DNA from: Bromus sterilis
Taxonomy: Eukaryota; Streptophyta; Magnoliopsida; Poales; Poaceae
DNA length: 64,000 bases
Direction: 5' to 3'
Assembly: GCA_950022295.1 (NCBI GenBank)
Contig: OX465598.1
Location: 97,254,001-97,318,000, forward strand
Shown here: positions 1-9,319 of the stretch, piece by piece
Layout of the letters: every line of letters starts with the position of its first letter
How positions within the stretch are numbered: the stretch's first letter is position 1
Made by a program: the position numbers and the translations under genes
The notes under the pieces: model-generated
Told to the model about the DNA's origin: nothing
The model's input: only the letters and a program-made list of their open reading frames with translations
Databases searched by the model: none

Positions 1-427
1 CTCCTGTGTCTGAGGATACCTGGTGCATATGAAGACAGAAGGCCCGCTGGAAGCCTCAACAGGCCCATGACTGGCCCACTCGAGGCACCGATGTAGGAGT
101 CCGCGACCAACATGGAAGTCAAGACTTAGCCTCCAAGGCAAAGCTAGATTAGCCAATTGTCCTTGTAACTTGAGTCGGACTCCCCGAGACCCAGCCTAGT
201 ATATAAAGGCTGGGAGAGGTGACGGCTCAGGGCATCCAATCTACAATCAAATCCTCCAGTCTTGAGCGAACTCGCCTTGATCGCCACTGTAATCACCTCC
301 CGCATAATACAATCGAGCAGGAAGTATTGTCTCCTGTTAGCCGATGAGTATCGCCAACCTTCTCATCATCTCTACGATCTAACCCAGGGTCCCTTACCAT
401 GGGATTTGCCGAGGTCAATCCTCGTCA
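1..427 (+). repeat. 5' LTR of element I (left edge outside window)
   Basis: Aligns along its whole length with the repeat at 8068-8516; base 1 corresponds to the 23rd base of that copy. It ends CTCGTCA just before the primer-binding site. Scattered substitutions between the two copies show the insertion is not recent. It is also clearly related to, but diverged from, the LTRs of element C. Confidence 0.88.
200..207 (+). promoter_or_regulatory. TATA box of the 5' LTR
   Basis: TATATAAA in the context CCTAGTATATAAAGGCTGG. The same box stands at 8289-8296 in the 3' LTR and, in slightly changed form, at 40337 and 49352 in element C. It would place the R region in the last ~190 bp of the LTR. Confidence 0.7.
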
Positions 428-428
428 A

Positions 429-446
429 TTGGCACCCCCGTGGGGA
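429..446 (+). other. Primer-binding site of element I
   Basis: TTGGCACCCCCGTGGGGA follows the LTR end after one base. It is not the initiator-Met type used by elements II, A and B; element C has TTGGCGCCGTCTTTGGGA at the same place. The tRNA was not identified. Confidence 0.6.
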
Positions 447-1160
447 CTACGCAGGATGGAATCACGATCTCGGTGGTCCCGTCCTCAGCAAGTCACAACT
501 CAAGGACTCGAGCAAGATCCAATCCACTCGAATAACTCAAGTTCATCGCAGACCTCTTCATCGCACCACCAAGATCGCTCGGCCCGCAACTAGGCCAAAT
601 TCGATCTTTTGGCGACTACCAAAGTCGTGACCGGCGAAAAAGAACTCAACGATCCAGAAGGCAAGCCCAAGCCGCGACCATGAAGCCAACCAGGATGCTG
701 GAGAAAGTACAAGAAGTCTGCATAGAAATCTCACTCGAGGAGCCGCAACGTGTCGCAACAGCTTTTCCCACCACTCGAACACCCACCACCACCTGGGCAC
801 CCGCCGCGGGACATGACGGCCACTCCGAAACTCAGTCCGGCGAGTACTTCGGCCCAGATCAAAGACCAGATGAGTTCACCAAGATGATTCGGAACCACTC
901 GATCAACGACGGAATAGAGCTCGACCCAAGGTTCCACTCCCTTTCGGAAGACCACTCACAGTCGTTCCTCGTCGCAAGAAGCAGAAGGCACGCCGGCTCC
1001 AGCAAGCTTGCAGCCAAATAACAGCTGGATGGACCCTGCACAATCCACTGTTTCGAAGACGACTGGGGGCGCCTTAGAGCAGGCCACACCCTGAGAGGTT
1101 GTCGTTTGTTCACCGAACTCTGCAACAGCCTCAAGGAAGAGAGGCAACGCGAAGCCAAAC
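430..1160 (+). pseudogene. gag remnant, mostly deleted
   Basis: From the primer-binding site to the C-terminal gag knuckle is only ~590 bp, against ~2,020 bp in element C, so about 1.4 kb of gag including the capsid core is missing. What can be matched to C is the end: a C-x2-H ... H-T-L-R-x-C motif at about 1035-1105 in an uninterrupted stretch, followed by a charged tail. Upstream are short frames in several phases with no recognisable domain. No intact gag can be made from this copy. Confidence 0.6.
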
Positions 1161-1194
1161 AGGCTCGAGGAACCGCGAAGCCGCTAGCACCCAA

Positions 1195-1930
1195 CGTAGA
1201 AGAGAAATATCCTCCATCTCATGGACGGGTCTGCATGATCCAAGAAGGACGACCCTCAAAAGCAAAACAGGACGCCCACACCCTGCAAACTCGAGCAGCC
1301 GAGGACCTAAAAACAGCAAAAACCTACAATATGTACGGCGCAGAGACCAACATTACTTTCTCATAAAACGATCACCCACCCGCAATTCCAAGGCCAAGGA
1401 ACGCACCATTGGTCCTTGATGCTCAAATCGGCGGTTGTGACATGGACAGAGTTTTCATGGACGGGGGCAGTAGTTTAAACATAATCTTCACCAACACTTT
1501 GCGCAAGATGTTGATTCCACGATCAGTCTGGAAGAAGTTAGGCGTTACACTCTATGGCGTAGTTCCAGGTGAAGAAGCCTCCTCCCTCGGAACAGTCGAG
1601 CTCGATGTCGTCTTCGGCGGCAAGGGCAACTTCGCAAGAAAAGTCCTCGAGTTCGAAGTACTCGACTGGCAGTACAAATACCACGGCATACTCAGGCGGC
1701 CCGCATTCGCTCAATTTATGGCGATCCCGCACTATGCGTACCTCAAGCTCAAGATGCCAGGACCCTCAGGGGTCATCATGGTCAACGGGAGTTTTATCAA
1801 ATCAGACCAATGCGAACGAGACTTTCATGAAGCTTCCGACACGTTCGGAGCTCAGCAGCAGCTCGAAGAGATAGCCGTGGTGACAGACAAGAGCATTTTC
1901 CCACTGGCAAGCAGAAGCGAACCAAAATAA
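1195..1930 (+). pseudogene. Retropepsin-like aspartic protease of element I
   Basis: The frame from 1409 gives 173 residues with the active-site motif FMDGGSS (Asp codon at 1460-1462), the form typical of Tat-lineage proteases, followed by a conserved GRPAFAQFMA-like stretch (here RRPAFAQFMA) and HYAYLKLKMPGP. The upstream linker (1195-1366) continues in another phase and ends at a stop, so the gag-protease join is broken. Element C has a homologous protease at 42795-43535, which helped fix the limits. Confidence 0.75.
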
Positions 1931-2067
1931 TTTACTCGCGACTTCAGCGTCGACAGTGACACAGACACCCATCAGGTGCATCCAACGGACCCGGACAAGA
2001 CGGTCTGAATCTAAGCTCATCTCCCAGAAGAACAAGCAATTTCCCTTATGGTGTTCCTCCGCGAGGA

Positions 2068-3450
2068 GTGGAAATTTTTCGCCTAGTTCCCGGAATACCA
2101 CGAAAGTTCGCAGAGCACGCACTACATATACAGCCAAACACCAAACCAGTGAAGCAGGCGTTGCACAGATTTTCCGAACCCAAGCGCAGAGCCATTGGAG
2201 AAGAAGTCAATCGACTACTCGACGCGCAATTCATCCTGGAGACGAAGAAGGCCACCTGGGTCCCAAATCCAGTCTTAGTGCCTAAATAGGACACCGACGT
2301 ACTACGCATGTGCGTTGACTACGGGCCAGTCAACAAACACCGCCCAAAGGATCACTTCTCTTTGCCAAGGATAGACAAGATAATCGAGTCTACCGCAGGG
2401 TGCGACCTCCTATCTTTCCTCGACGCCTACTCAGGATACAACCAAATCAGGATGAAGGAAGAAGACGAAGAGCACACCTCATTCATCACACCCTACGGCG
2501 TATTCTTCTATTGGACAATGCCTCTCGGACTGAAAAACGCCGGAGCCACGTACCAGCGAATGATGCAAGCATGCTTAAGAGACCAAATCGGCAGAAACGT
2601 CCAATTTTACGTCGACGACGTCGTCATCAAAACTTACAGTGCAAACACGCTACTCGACGACCTCCACGAAACCTTTGCAGCACTCAACAGATATAGAATC
2701 AAGCTCAACCCAAAAAAGTGTGTGTTCGACGTCCCAGACGGAAAACTGCTCGGATACATGGTCTCTGCCCAAGGAGTCGAAGCCAACCCGGAAAAAGTCC
2801 AAGCACTCGCCAGGATGCAAGAGCCGGTGAACATCAAAGGCGTACAGCAACTCACAGGAAGACTCGCAGCATTGAGCCATTTCATCAGCGGGCTGGGAGA
2901 AAAGACCCTACCATTCTACCAGTTGCTCAGAAAAGGAGAGAAAGTCGAGTGGACTAAAGAAGCCCGGAACGCATTCGCGGACCTAAAAAAGACCCTCTCG
3001 ACCCCACCAATACTGGCGGTGCCCAAGGAGAGAGAACCTCTCTACCTCTACATAGCGGCACGCAGAAGCATAGTCAGCACAGCGCTCGTCGTCGAGCGCG
3101 CGCGGAAGAAGGCAAAGCCCAGAGCATACAAAGGCCAATCTACTACCTCAGCGAGGTCCTCACAAAATCTCAGCAGCGGTACCCGCACTACCAGAAGCTC
3201 GTATATGCCATCGTCATGACTTCAAGGGAAGTAACACATTATTTCGACGAGCACCTCATCACGGTTGTGAGCAGCGTACCACTCGCCGGCATCCTTAACA
3301 ACCCTGGAGCAACGGGTCGCAAACATTGGATCAACTCGAGGACCAGTTCCCCCAGGCGTTGTCCTCGAGAGTATCAGCCAGAGATCAATCAAAACAAAAG
3401 CACTCGCGTCAGAAGCAGCCGCAGAGGATGACAACACAAGTGAACCAGCG
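2068..3450 (+). pseudogene. Reverse transcriptase and broken RNase H of element I
   Basis: The RT begins near 2068 and runs to 3219 in one frame, interrupted only by TAG at 2287-2289, a position where related proteins have Lys. Visible motifs are CVDYGPVNK, FLDAYSGYNQI, MPLGLKNAGATYQR and the catalytic YVDD at 2608-2619, then a thumb/connection segment. From about 3105 the frame shifts: the RNase H wording continues in other phases (PIYYLSEVLT near 3140, THYFDEHL near 3235), so at least two frameshifts disrupt it. Lineage: Tat/Retand by the DAYSGYNQI motif. Confidence 0.85.
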
Positions 3451-3453
3451 CAA

Positions 3454-4773
3454 GTGGCAGCAGCGAGCCCAACCGCTGATGAGGAAGGCAACAACGCAGT
3501 CGTGGAGGCAGAGCCAGCTGCACCCGAAGACCCAGCTTGGACAAAACTGTTACTCAAATTCCCAATACAAGGCACTTTCCCGCAAGACACTATGGAAGCC
3601 CGACGCATCAGTCGGCGATCTAAAGTGTTCACAGTAATCAACAGACAGCTCTACAAACGCAGCATTTCTCAGGTACTCCAAAAGTTCATCGAGGAAGAAG
3701 TCGGCAAGGACCTGTTGCTCAAGATCCATGAAGGCACTTGCGGGAACCACACGAGCAGTCGGGCACTCGTGGCCAAAGATTTTCGAGCAGGGTTCTACTG
3801 GCCAACCGCAATGCGAAACGCGGAAGACCTCGTGCGACGCTGCATCGCCTATCAAAAATTCGCCAGCAGGCCAGAGGCTCCAGCATCAGAACTGAAAACC
3901 ATACCAATATCCTGGCCTTTCGCCACATGGGGACTCGACATGGTGGGTCCACTCAAGAAATCCTCAAAAGGAGGTCGAACACATCTCCTAGTAGCAATGG
4001 ACAAATTCACCAAGTGGACTGAGGCAGTACCAATCACCAGCTCAACAGCCCTCACAACAGTTAACTACATTAAGTCCATCATCTTCCGATTCGGCGTACC
4101 ACATAACATCATCACAGATAACGGTACAAACTTCACAGCAGCAGAATTTCAGAACTTATGCCAAGAATTGGGCATCAAGATCAACTATGCATTGGTCGTG
4201 CACCCACAGTCCAACGGCCAGGTGGAAAAAGAAAACGGCTTAGTGTGCGGAGGAATAAAAAAGCGGCTCATCGCACCACTCGAACAGGCCGCAGGCAACT
4301 GGGTAGAAGAACTTCCCGCAGTCCTATGGAGCTTGCGCACCACCCCCAACGCCTCAACCCAGTACACACCCTTTTTCATGGTATACGGGGCGGAAGCTGT
4401 GCTGCCACACGACCTAAATTTCGAAGCTCCCCGAATCTTGGGATACGAAGAGGAAGAGGCAGAAGAAGCACTCCGGTATGATAAAGACATCGCAGACAAA
4501 GCAAGGGACACAGCTATAGCAAGGTCAGAAGGATACCAAGTTAAACTACGCACGTACCAAAGCAACCGCCTGCGGACAAGAACTTTACGCAAAGGAGATC
4601 TTGTCCTCCTACTAACACAATAAAAAGAACACAAGCTTGCTCCGCAATGGGAAGGACCGTTCATAGTCTCGGAGGTCATAGGAGGAGGAGCTTACAGGCT
4701 GAAGAACCCGAAGACCGACGAAGACGTGGGAAATACGTGGAACGTGGAAAACCTGCGCCTGTTCTACCCATAT
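3454..4773 (+). pseudogene. Integrase of element I
   Basis: A 389-residue open frame carries an HHCC-type zinc finger, an rve catalytic core and part of the C-terminal domain. Core residues are Asp at 3937-3939 (GLDMVGP), Asp at 4117-4119 (ITDNG) and Glu at 4225-4227 (QVEKENG), spaced D-35-E as expected. The last zinc ligand is lost: related proteins have C-x2-C, here it is CIAYQ, Cys to Tyr. A TAA at 4621-4623 stops the frame, but homology continues in the same phase (WEGPFIV, NTWNVENLRLFYP) to about 4773. So the catalytic triad is kept, but the protein is damaged. Confidence 0.85.
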
Positions 4774-4888
4774 ACTACTCATAGGCACTTTCGACCAGCA
4801 AAGCAGTATCGGCAGAAGCACCCACCGGCAAATTGTGTAAAAACTCGAAGCAATAAATGAGATGTTGCCCAAATACTACTACTTAAAC

Positions 4889-5215
4889 CACTCAAAGGTC
4901 GAGCGCAGACTCCCCCCGAGATACGCTATTTCGCTTACGCGACGATACTTAAAGCACTCGGGGGCTCGAACGCAGACTCCCCCCGAGAGACGCTATTTTC
5001 GCTTACGCGACGATACTTAAAGCACTCGGTGGCTCGAGCGCAGACTCCCCCAGAGAGGCGCTATTTCGCTTACGCGACGACACTTTAAAGCACTCGGGGG
5101 CTCGAGCGCGGACTCCCCCGAGAGACGCTATTTATTTTACACGACGACACTTACAGCACTCGGGGGCTCGAGCAAGGACTTCCCCAGAGAGACATTACTT
5201 CGCCCGCGTCTTTTT
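4889..5215 (+). repeat. ~67-bp tandem array with a hairpin in each unit
   Basis: Five units start at about 4889, 4955, 5023, 5091 and 5157. Most units contain CTCGGGGG and, about 14 bases later, CCCCCGAG, so each can fold into an 8-bp stem; the rest is a GCTATTTCGCTTACGCGACGA-like spacer. The CACTCGGGGGCT part equals the polypurine tract before the 3' LTR (8054-8067). Element C has an analogous array (43712-44130) with the same stem but a different spacer. Tandem repeats in this position are known for Tat/Ogre-lineage elements. Confidence 0.85.
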
Positions 5216-5963
5216 AAAAAGAAGCCCCATTCCAAGTTTTCGCATCAGCACAATCTATTTCCCAAAGATAAGGATAAAGCAGCCATCGGACAGAGCAACT
5301 TTTTAAGTCTTCACCCAATCACAAGTGATCACCTAAAGACTCGGGGGCTACTCCCATCGGGAACGCTGCCGCGTACCTGATGAAAATTTGGAACAAAAGT
5401 GCAGCCGCAAGAAGGGCCAGCACGGACGAATAAAGTTCAAAGTCTACGTCCGACTCTACAAGTCAAACGTCGCATCGGGAGCTACTCCCATCGGGAGCGC
5501 TGCCTCGCACCCGATAGTACTGCAAGGCACTCGAAGACAGTTTTCATTAAACAAGGACCCGAAGGCAGTTTCCATTACAAAGGACTCGAAGACAAGTTTT
5601 CATTAAACAAGGACCCGAAGGCAGTTTCCATTACAAAGGACTCGAAGAAATTTTTCATTAAACAAGGACCCGAAGGCAGTTTTCATTACAAAGACTCGAA
5701 GACAAATTCCATTACAAAGGACCCAAAGGAAGCACAAATTACATGTTAGAGTGATTCAAGGCTCAATACCAAAAGACAATAGCTCTACTACACATCAGAG
5801 GACCACAAAACCAAACACCACCGGGAATTATGACTTCTACATGTGTGCACATGCTGAGATAATTGCCACTTTGGTCCACGTCTTGACTAGCATCATAACA
5901 GACAAAGTAAGAACTAAGCCTGCCAAGAGCAACTCGCCACCTTCCTGAGCCTGGTGACCTTGC
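5216..5963 (+). other. Non-coding 3' region with hairpin motifs and a 55-bp array
   Basis: No gene. Holds two copies of the short hairpin CTCCC-ATC-GGGA(G) (5351 and 5485), preceded at the first by GGGGGCTA, and the repeat at 5528-5745. The open frames across it arise from the repeats and show no protein-like features. Confidence 0.6.
5528..5745 (+). repeat. ~55-bp tandem repeat, nearly four units
   Basis: Units start with (G/C)ACTCGAAGA at 5528, 5583, 5639 and 5693 and contain CATTAAACAAGGACCCGAAG and CATTACAAAG. Purine-rich, about 55 bp apart. No counterpart seen in element C. Confidence 0.8.
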
Positions 5964-6599
5964 CTACCGGCGCACCCGCTTGGCTGGTGGCTTGACGTAC
6001 AAGTTCTCCCTATAACTAGAAGAGCAAGCACCACCAGTCGAGGAGTCGGCAGAAGAAGAAGTTGAAGCCGAAGCACTATTTGACTCTCCAGAACCAGTAC
6101 TGCTCGAGTCCTCCCAGTACGGGTCCAGGCGATTCCTGTCAGCATCAAACGCACGGAAGATGGGAGTAACTTCGCCATCAAAACGACAGCAAAGGCTATC
6201 TCCATCACGCAAATTCAGCCGTCGAGAAAATGACCTCCAGCCAGATCCAAAGAAAATCAGGAACGAATTATCAACCTCCAGCTCCACCCATGAGGGAGAT
6301 CGAGCACACCCTTGAAGCTGGAGCCACAGACCCCTCAAATTGAGCTCAGAAACAATGGAGGCAAATGAAGACGAAAGAGGGATCCGAGTAGCAGTCCGGA
6401 TAAGAACGCGCAGAAGAAAATCGTAGCGCCAAACACCCCCCTCCACGTAAGAAGAGGGATGCGCTGTCATAGCTCCACGATGTCCACCACGTGAATAACG
6501 AGGCGTGCGGCCACCACAGCCGCGTCGGCCACGACCTCGGCCAACCACGCCGCTAGAAGAGCTAATAGCAATTATGCCGCCACCACGCTTGGGTACCAT
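5964..6599 (-). CDS. Antisense additional ORF of element I with a B3-like DNA-binding domain
   Basis: A 211-codon intact frame opposite to the retrotransposon genes. Residues ~61-155 read like a plant B3 domain: an IP-x4-FA start, a WVELEV strand, then GSGWRSFSRRLNLRDGDSL (118-136), matching the B3 pattern GW-x2-F-x5-L-x2-GD, and a closing FRAFDADRNR. The N-terminus is Gly/Arg-rich (21-30), residues 161-192 are Ser/acidic-rich, and the C-terminus (KPPAKRVRR) resembles a nuclear localisation signal. Together this suggests a nuclear DNA-binding protein; that role is inference. A TATA-like box lies ~66 bp upstream. Antisense ORFs between pol and the 3' LTR are known for Tat-lineage elements; the corresponding gene in element C is unrelated. 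It is the only unbroken frame of this size in the element. Confidence 0.65.
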   Translation of the reverse strand: MVPKRGGGIIAISSSSGVVGRGRGRRGCGGRTPRYSRGGHRGAMTAHPSSYVEGGVWRYDFLLRVLIRTATRIPLSSSFASIVSELNLRGLWLQLQGCARSPSWVELEVDNSFLIFFGSGWRSFSRRLNLRDGDSLCCRFDGEVTPIFRAFDADRNRLDPYWEDSSSTGSGESNSASASTSSSADSSTGGACSSSYRENLYVKPPAKRVRR

Positions 6600-6664
6600 A
6601 TCATGAAGAAGTCGAAGGAAAAGATGGGAGAAGAACAGACGCCGAGCTCAGGCAAATAACAATA

Positions 6665-6675
6665 GGTATTTATAG
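6665..6675 (-). promoter_or_regulatory. TATA-like box for the antisense B3-like ORF
   Basis: Minus-strand CTATAAATACC, 66-76 bp before the ATG at 6599, leaving room for a start site and a ~40-nt leader. Element C has AGTTAAATACC before its own antisense gene, at 47989-47999. Confidence 0.5.
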
Positions 6676-7172
6676 CACAGACCAGAGGCAAGCAAGGAAA
6701 ACACGCAGAAACCTAGACGGCGATATCATTAATTCAAGACCAACGCGCTTGACGCTATGGATTCCAAGACAAGATGCCTCTTCACATCCAGCACTATTCA
6801 ATAAAGGATGCATCAAATCTCGCATGTTTCCCATACACGCCTTGAAAACCCAACGGGCAGCAGCAGCGCAGGATTGCAGCGCAGCGTCCAAGTTGTCATT
6901 ATGACTGATCAGGAGATGTGACGGTTCGGAAACCAAGCGGTCATCAAAATCATTATTACGATGCTTATCCTCGTGAAAATCCAAGAAGGCTGATTCAAGA
7001 TAAAAACAACCGGTAAAATAAAGCCCGGTAAAGACTCCCTGTCTCTTTGTGCCAATTTTTTGACTTTCTTCAAAAAAAATACTCCCATCGGGAGCACCTT
7101 GACTTTGCTAAAAACAGAGCAAGGTCCAAATTTTGAGGAAGCAGGTGGCTATTGCCCCCTATCAAGAACAAA

Positions 7173-7400
7173 TACATCTACAGAGTTCGGGTGCTCCCTC
7201 ACCCAGAGGGCAAAGATGTGCTCGAGTGACCACTCGCGCCAACAATAATCGCTGCATCTACGGAGTTCGCGTGCTCCCTCACCCAGAAGGCAAATATGTG
7301 CTCGACTGACCACTTGCACCAACAATAATCGCTGCATCTATGGAGTTCGGGTGCTCCCTCACCCAGAAGATAACGAACCATTCGAGTGGCTACTCGCAAG
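7173..7400 (+). repeat. ~82-bp tandem repeat, about 2.7 units
   Basis: Units begin at about 7173, 7253 and 7335 with (G/A)CATCTA(C/T)(A/G)GAGTTCG, continue GTGCTCCCTCACCCAGA and end CAACAATAATC. Element C has diverged relatives of the GTGCTCCCTCACC core at about 48360-48500. Confidence 0.8.
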
Positions 7401-7599
7401 ACTCGACTAATACCCAGGAGGACAACCTGCCCACGCACTTGACGACTATCCGAGTGGGTGCATCTCTTATCGACTCCTCGCCTGAGCTCGCAAAAGCTCC
7501 GCGGGTGACTACTAATAGTCCACTTGATCTGTTTATTCCAAGTGGGTGCATCTCTAATTAGGCTTAGAGCCTCTATAAAAAATGATGACTGGGCGGCGA

Positions 7600-7960
7600 C
7601 ACATTGCACCCCAGATGCCGCGCAAGCTTAGCGCGTAGGTAAGACCCCGCTGCGCAGTCGGCCGGGCCGGGACTTTCCACAGCGCGACTTCACTCCCGAT
7701 GTTTTCCATGCGCTTGCATGAAGAAAGATGATCCGATAACGGACGCGTTAAGGCTGTTTGCTGAGACCGGCAGCATTGATCATGTAAGGCCTGCAGCGGC
7801 ATGGACTTTGCTAGACACCAGTCGTTTCCAAGTGCGTGTCGAGGGACACGGGCTTGATTGGGCTACTGAGGTATTTTCCACTAGCGCAATTCATCAAGGC
7901 TTGACCAGTCGACTACCTTGGGCCCTTTCAGCTTATCATCCCTCGAATAAACATTTTCGT
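7600..7960. other. Non-coding block conserved between elements I and C
   Basis: Matches 48660-49010 of element C: AGATGCC(G/A)CGCAAG, GTAGGTAAGACCCCGCTGCG, CGGCCGGGC, CACTCCC, then an inverted repeat CATGC-GCTT-GCATG at 7707-7720 (perfect CATGCGC-T-GCGCATG at 48775-48789 in C), and further on GACACCAGT and TTGATTGGGCTACTG. There is no open frame, so conservation is not at the protein level. Confidence 0.6.
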
Positions 7961-8053
7961 GGCTAAACAGCCAACAACTCGCAGCCGCGCTGCGCATGTG
8001 AAGATAAGCGATGACGAATTCGAGTCTCTACGCGACTCTTCGAGTCCCCCATG

Positions 8054-8067
8054 CACTCGGGGGCTAC
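8054..8067 (+). promoter_or_regulatory. Polypurine tract of element I
   Basis: CACTCGGGGGCTAC abuts the TG of the 3' LTR. Identical to the tract at 49124-49137 in element C. Confidence 0.6.
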
Positions 8068-8516
8068 TGACGAGGGGGTGACCCCACGACTCCTGCGTGT
8101 GAGGATACCTGGTGCATATGAAGATAGAAGGCCAGCTGGAAGCCTCAACGGTCCCATGACTGGCCCACTCGAGGCACCGGCGTAGGAGTCCGCGACCAAG
8201 ATGGAAGTCAAGACTTGGCGACCAAGGCAAAGCTAGATTAGCCAATCGTCCCTGTAGCTTGAGTCGGACTCCCCGAGACCCAGTCTAGTATATAAAGGCT
8301 GGGAGGGGTGACGGCTCAGGGCATCCAATCTTCAATCAACACCTCCGGTCTTGAGGGAACTCGCCTCGGTCGCCACTGTAATCACCTCCCGCATAATACA
8401 ATCGAGCAGGAAGTATTGTCTCTTGTTAGCCGACGAGTATCTCCAACCTGCTCAACCTCTCTACGATCTAACTCCGGGTCCGTGACCATGGGATTTTCCG
8501 AGGTCAATCCTCATCA
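8068..8516 (+). repeat. 3' LTR of element I
   Basis: 449 bp from TGACGAGGGGGTGACC to CTCATCA, with TG/CA ends and a TATA box at 8289-8296. Pairs with 1-427. Confidence 0.88.
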
Positions 8517-8936
8517 ACTGTCTTTTATTTTCTGTCACTATTTATGTCTGCTAGCAATTTATTTTATAACAATGTGCAACTTGCTACACTAATAATGTTA
8601 CACCTTAAGGTACTACCACAAAAAGTTTGGGGCACATCAAAAATCCATTTGAATTCTATTTAATATTTAAATGATTATTAGGGGATGTTTTAGCACTGTA
8701 TTTATTTGTTTTACAAATTGAAATACTGTAATAAAATACCTCTACTATCTTAATGTGACCTACTGGTTATTAGGCATTTTATAAAATTGTTTGCACAATT
8801 TTTGGTTCAACTTTATTTTCCACTTTCATATTTAATTTTCAACTTGAGTTGGATTGTTTCTATAATGCAGTTTAATTATGAAAAACGTGCTGGCATGGCA
8901 TATTAGCTAGGCTAAAAGTGATTAGGATTTGGGAAC
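8517..8936. other. AT-rich spacer between elements I and II
   Basis: About 420 bp, strongly AT-rich, no open frame, repeat or terminal inverted repeat recognised. It could be old host DNA into which both elements inserted. Confidence 0.4.
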
Positions 8937-9059
8937 GTTACATTTTGTCCCGAAGAAGGTTACCCTGCCAACACCCATAGGTCGACGAGAGGTTCGCCCT
9001 CGTCCTCCAACCTCACACGACTACAACCTCCGGTCCAATCCACCCATAGCTCGTGAAAA
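8937..9059 (+). repeat. Scarred left LTR of element II
   Basis: The first ~40 bases match the internal sequence just before the 3' LTR (CGAAGAAGGTTACCCTGCCA, also at 14744-14763). At CCA they switch to the last ~85 bp of the LTR (TAGGTCGA(C/T)GAGAGG..., 14928-15008). The first ~140 bp of the LTR are missing at this junction. Confidence 0.7.
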
Positions 9060-9061
9060 CT

Positions 9062-9073
9062 TGGTATCAAATT
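9062..9073 (+). other. Degenerate tRNA-iMet primer-binding site of element II
   Basis: TGGTATCAAATT where elements A and B have TGGTATCAGAGC; first eight bases intact. Confidence 0.6.
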
Positions 9074-9319
9074 CATCTTCGATCCCGGCGGCTGCCATGG
9101 TTCCTCCGCTGCCCCTTCCACAAACACTAGCAGAACTCACCACCAAACAGCAGAAGGACTATGAATCCGTGGTCACGACTCTCAATAGCCTCTCCGAGGA
9201 AAATCAAACCACAAGGTCTGAACGCACCGAGGACCGCGCCACCCTCAAGTCCATCGCCGAGACGCTCCAACGGCTCCAGGGCCAGCTCGCTGATACATCA
9301 CAGCAACAGAGCGCGCAAC
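9074..9319 (+). pseudogene. gag N-terminus of element II, cut by the solo LTR
   Basis: The frame contains a heptad-like, Gln/Glu/Leu-rich stretch (LAELTTKQQKDYESVV to LQRLQGQLADTSQQQ), a coiled coil typical of the gag N-terminus in chromoviruses. It ends at the solo LTR beginning at 9320; the rest of gag resumes after 10809. Confidence 0.6.

Larger units (their letters stand above)
6676..8053. other. Region upstream of the antisense gene
   Basis: No supported gene. Contains a copy of ACTCCCATCGGGAG at 7081, the 82-bp repeat at 7173-7400 and a block conserved with element C (7600-7960). Its position suggests it is the control region of the antisense gene and/or the 3' untranslated region of the sense transcript; that is inference. 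Confidence 0.45.
1..8516 (+). mobile_element. Retand/Tat-like Ty3/Gypsy retrotransposon I
   Basis: The first and last ~430 bp are near-identical direct repeats (LTRs) ending in CA; the window cuts off about 22 bp of the left one. Between them, in order, lie a gag remnant, aspartic protease, reverse transcriptase, broken RNase H, integrase, tandem repeats, an antisense gene, a polypurine tract and the 3' LTR. The RT wording (DAYSGYNQI, YVDD) and the long 3' region with an antisense ORF fit the Tat/Retand lineage. All sense frames are broken, so this is a dead copy. The right flank begins ACTGT; the left flank is outside the window, so the target-site duplication cannot be checked. Confidence 0.88.

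Noticed and set aside
5388..5749. Open frames across the 55-bp repeats in element I
   Set aside because: The repeated peptide follows only from the DNA repeat; different phases are equally open; no domain.
6670..6984. 104-codon minus-strand frame upstream of the B3-like gene
   Set aside because: No domain, overlaps the TATA-like box, and has no counterpart in element C.
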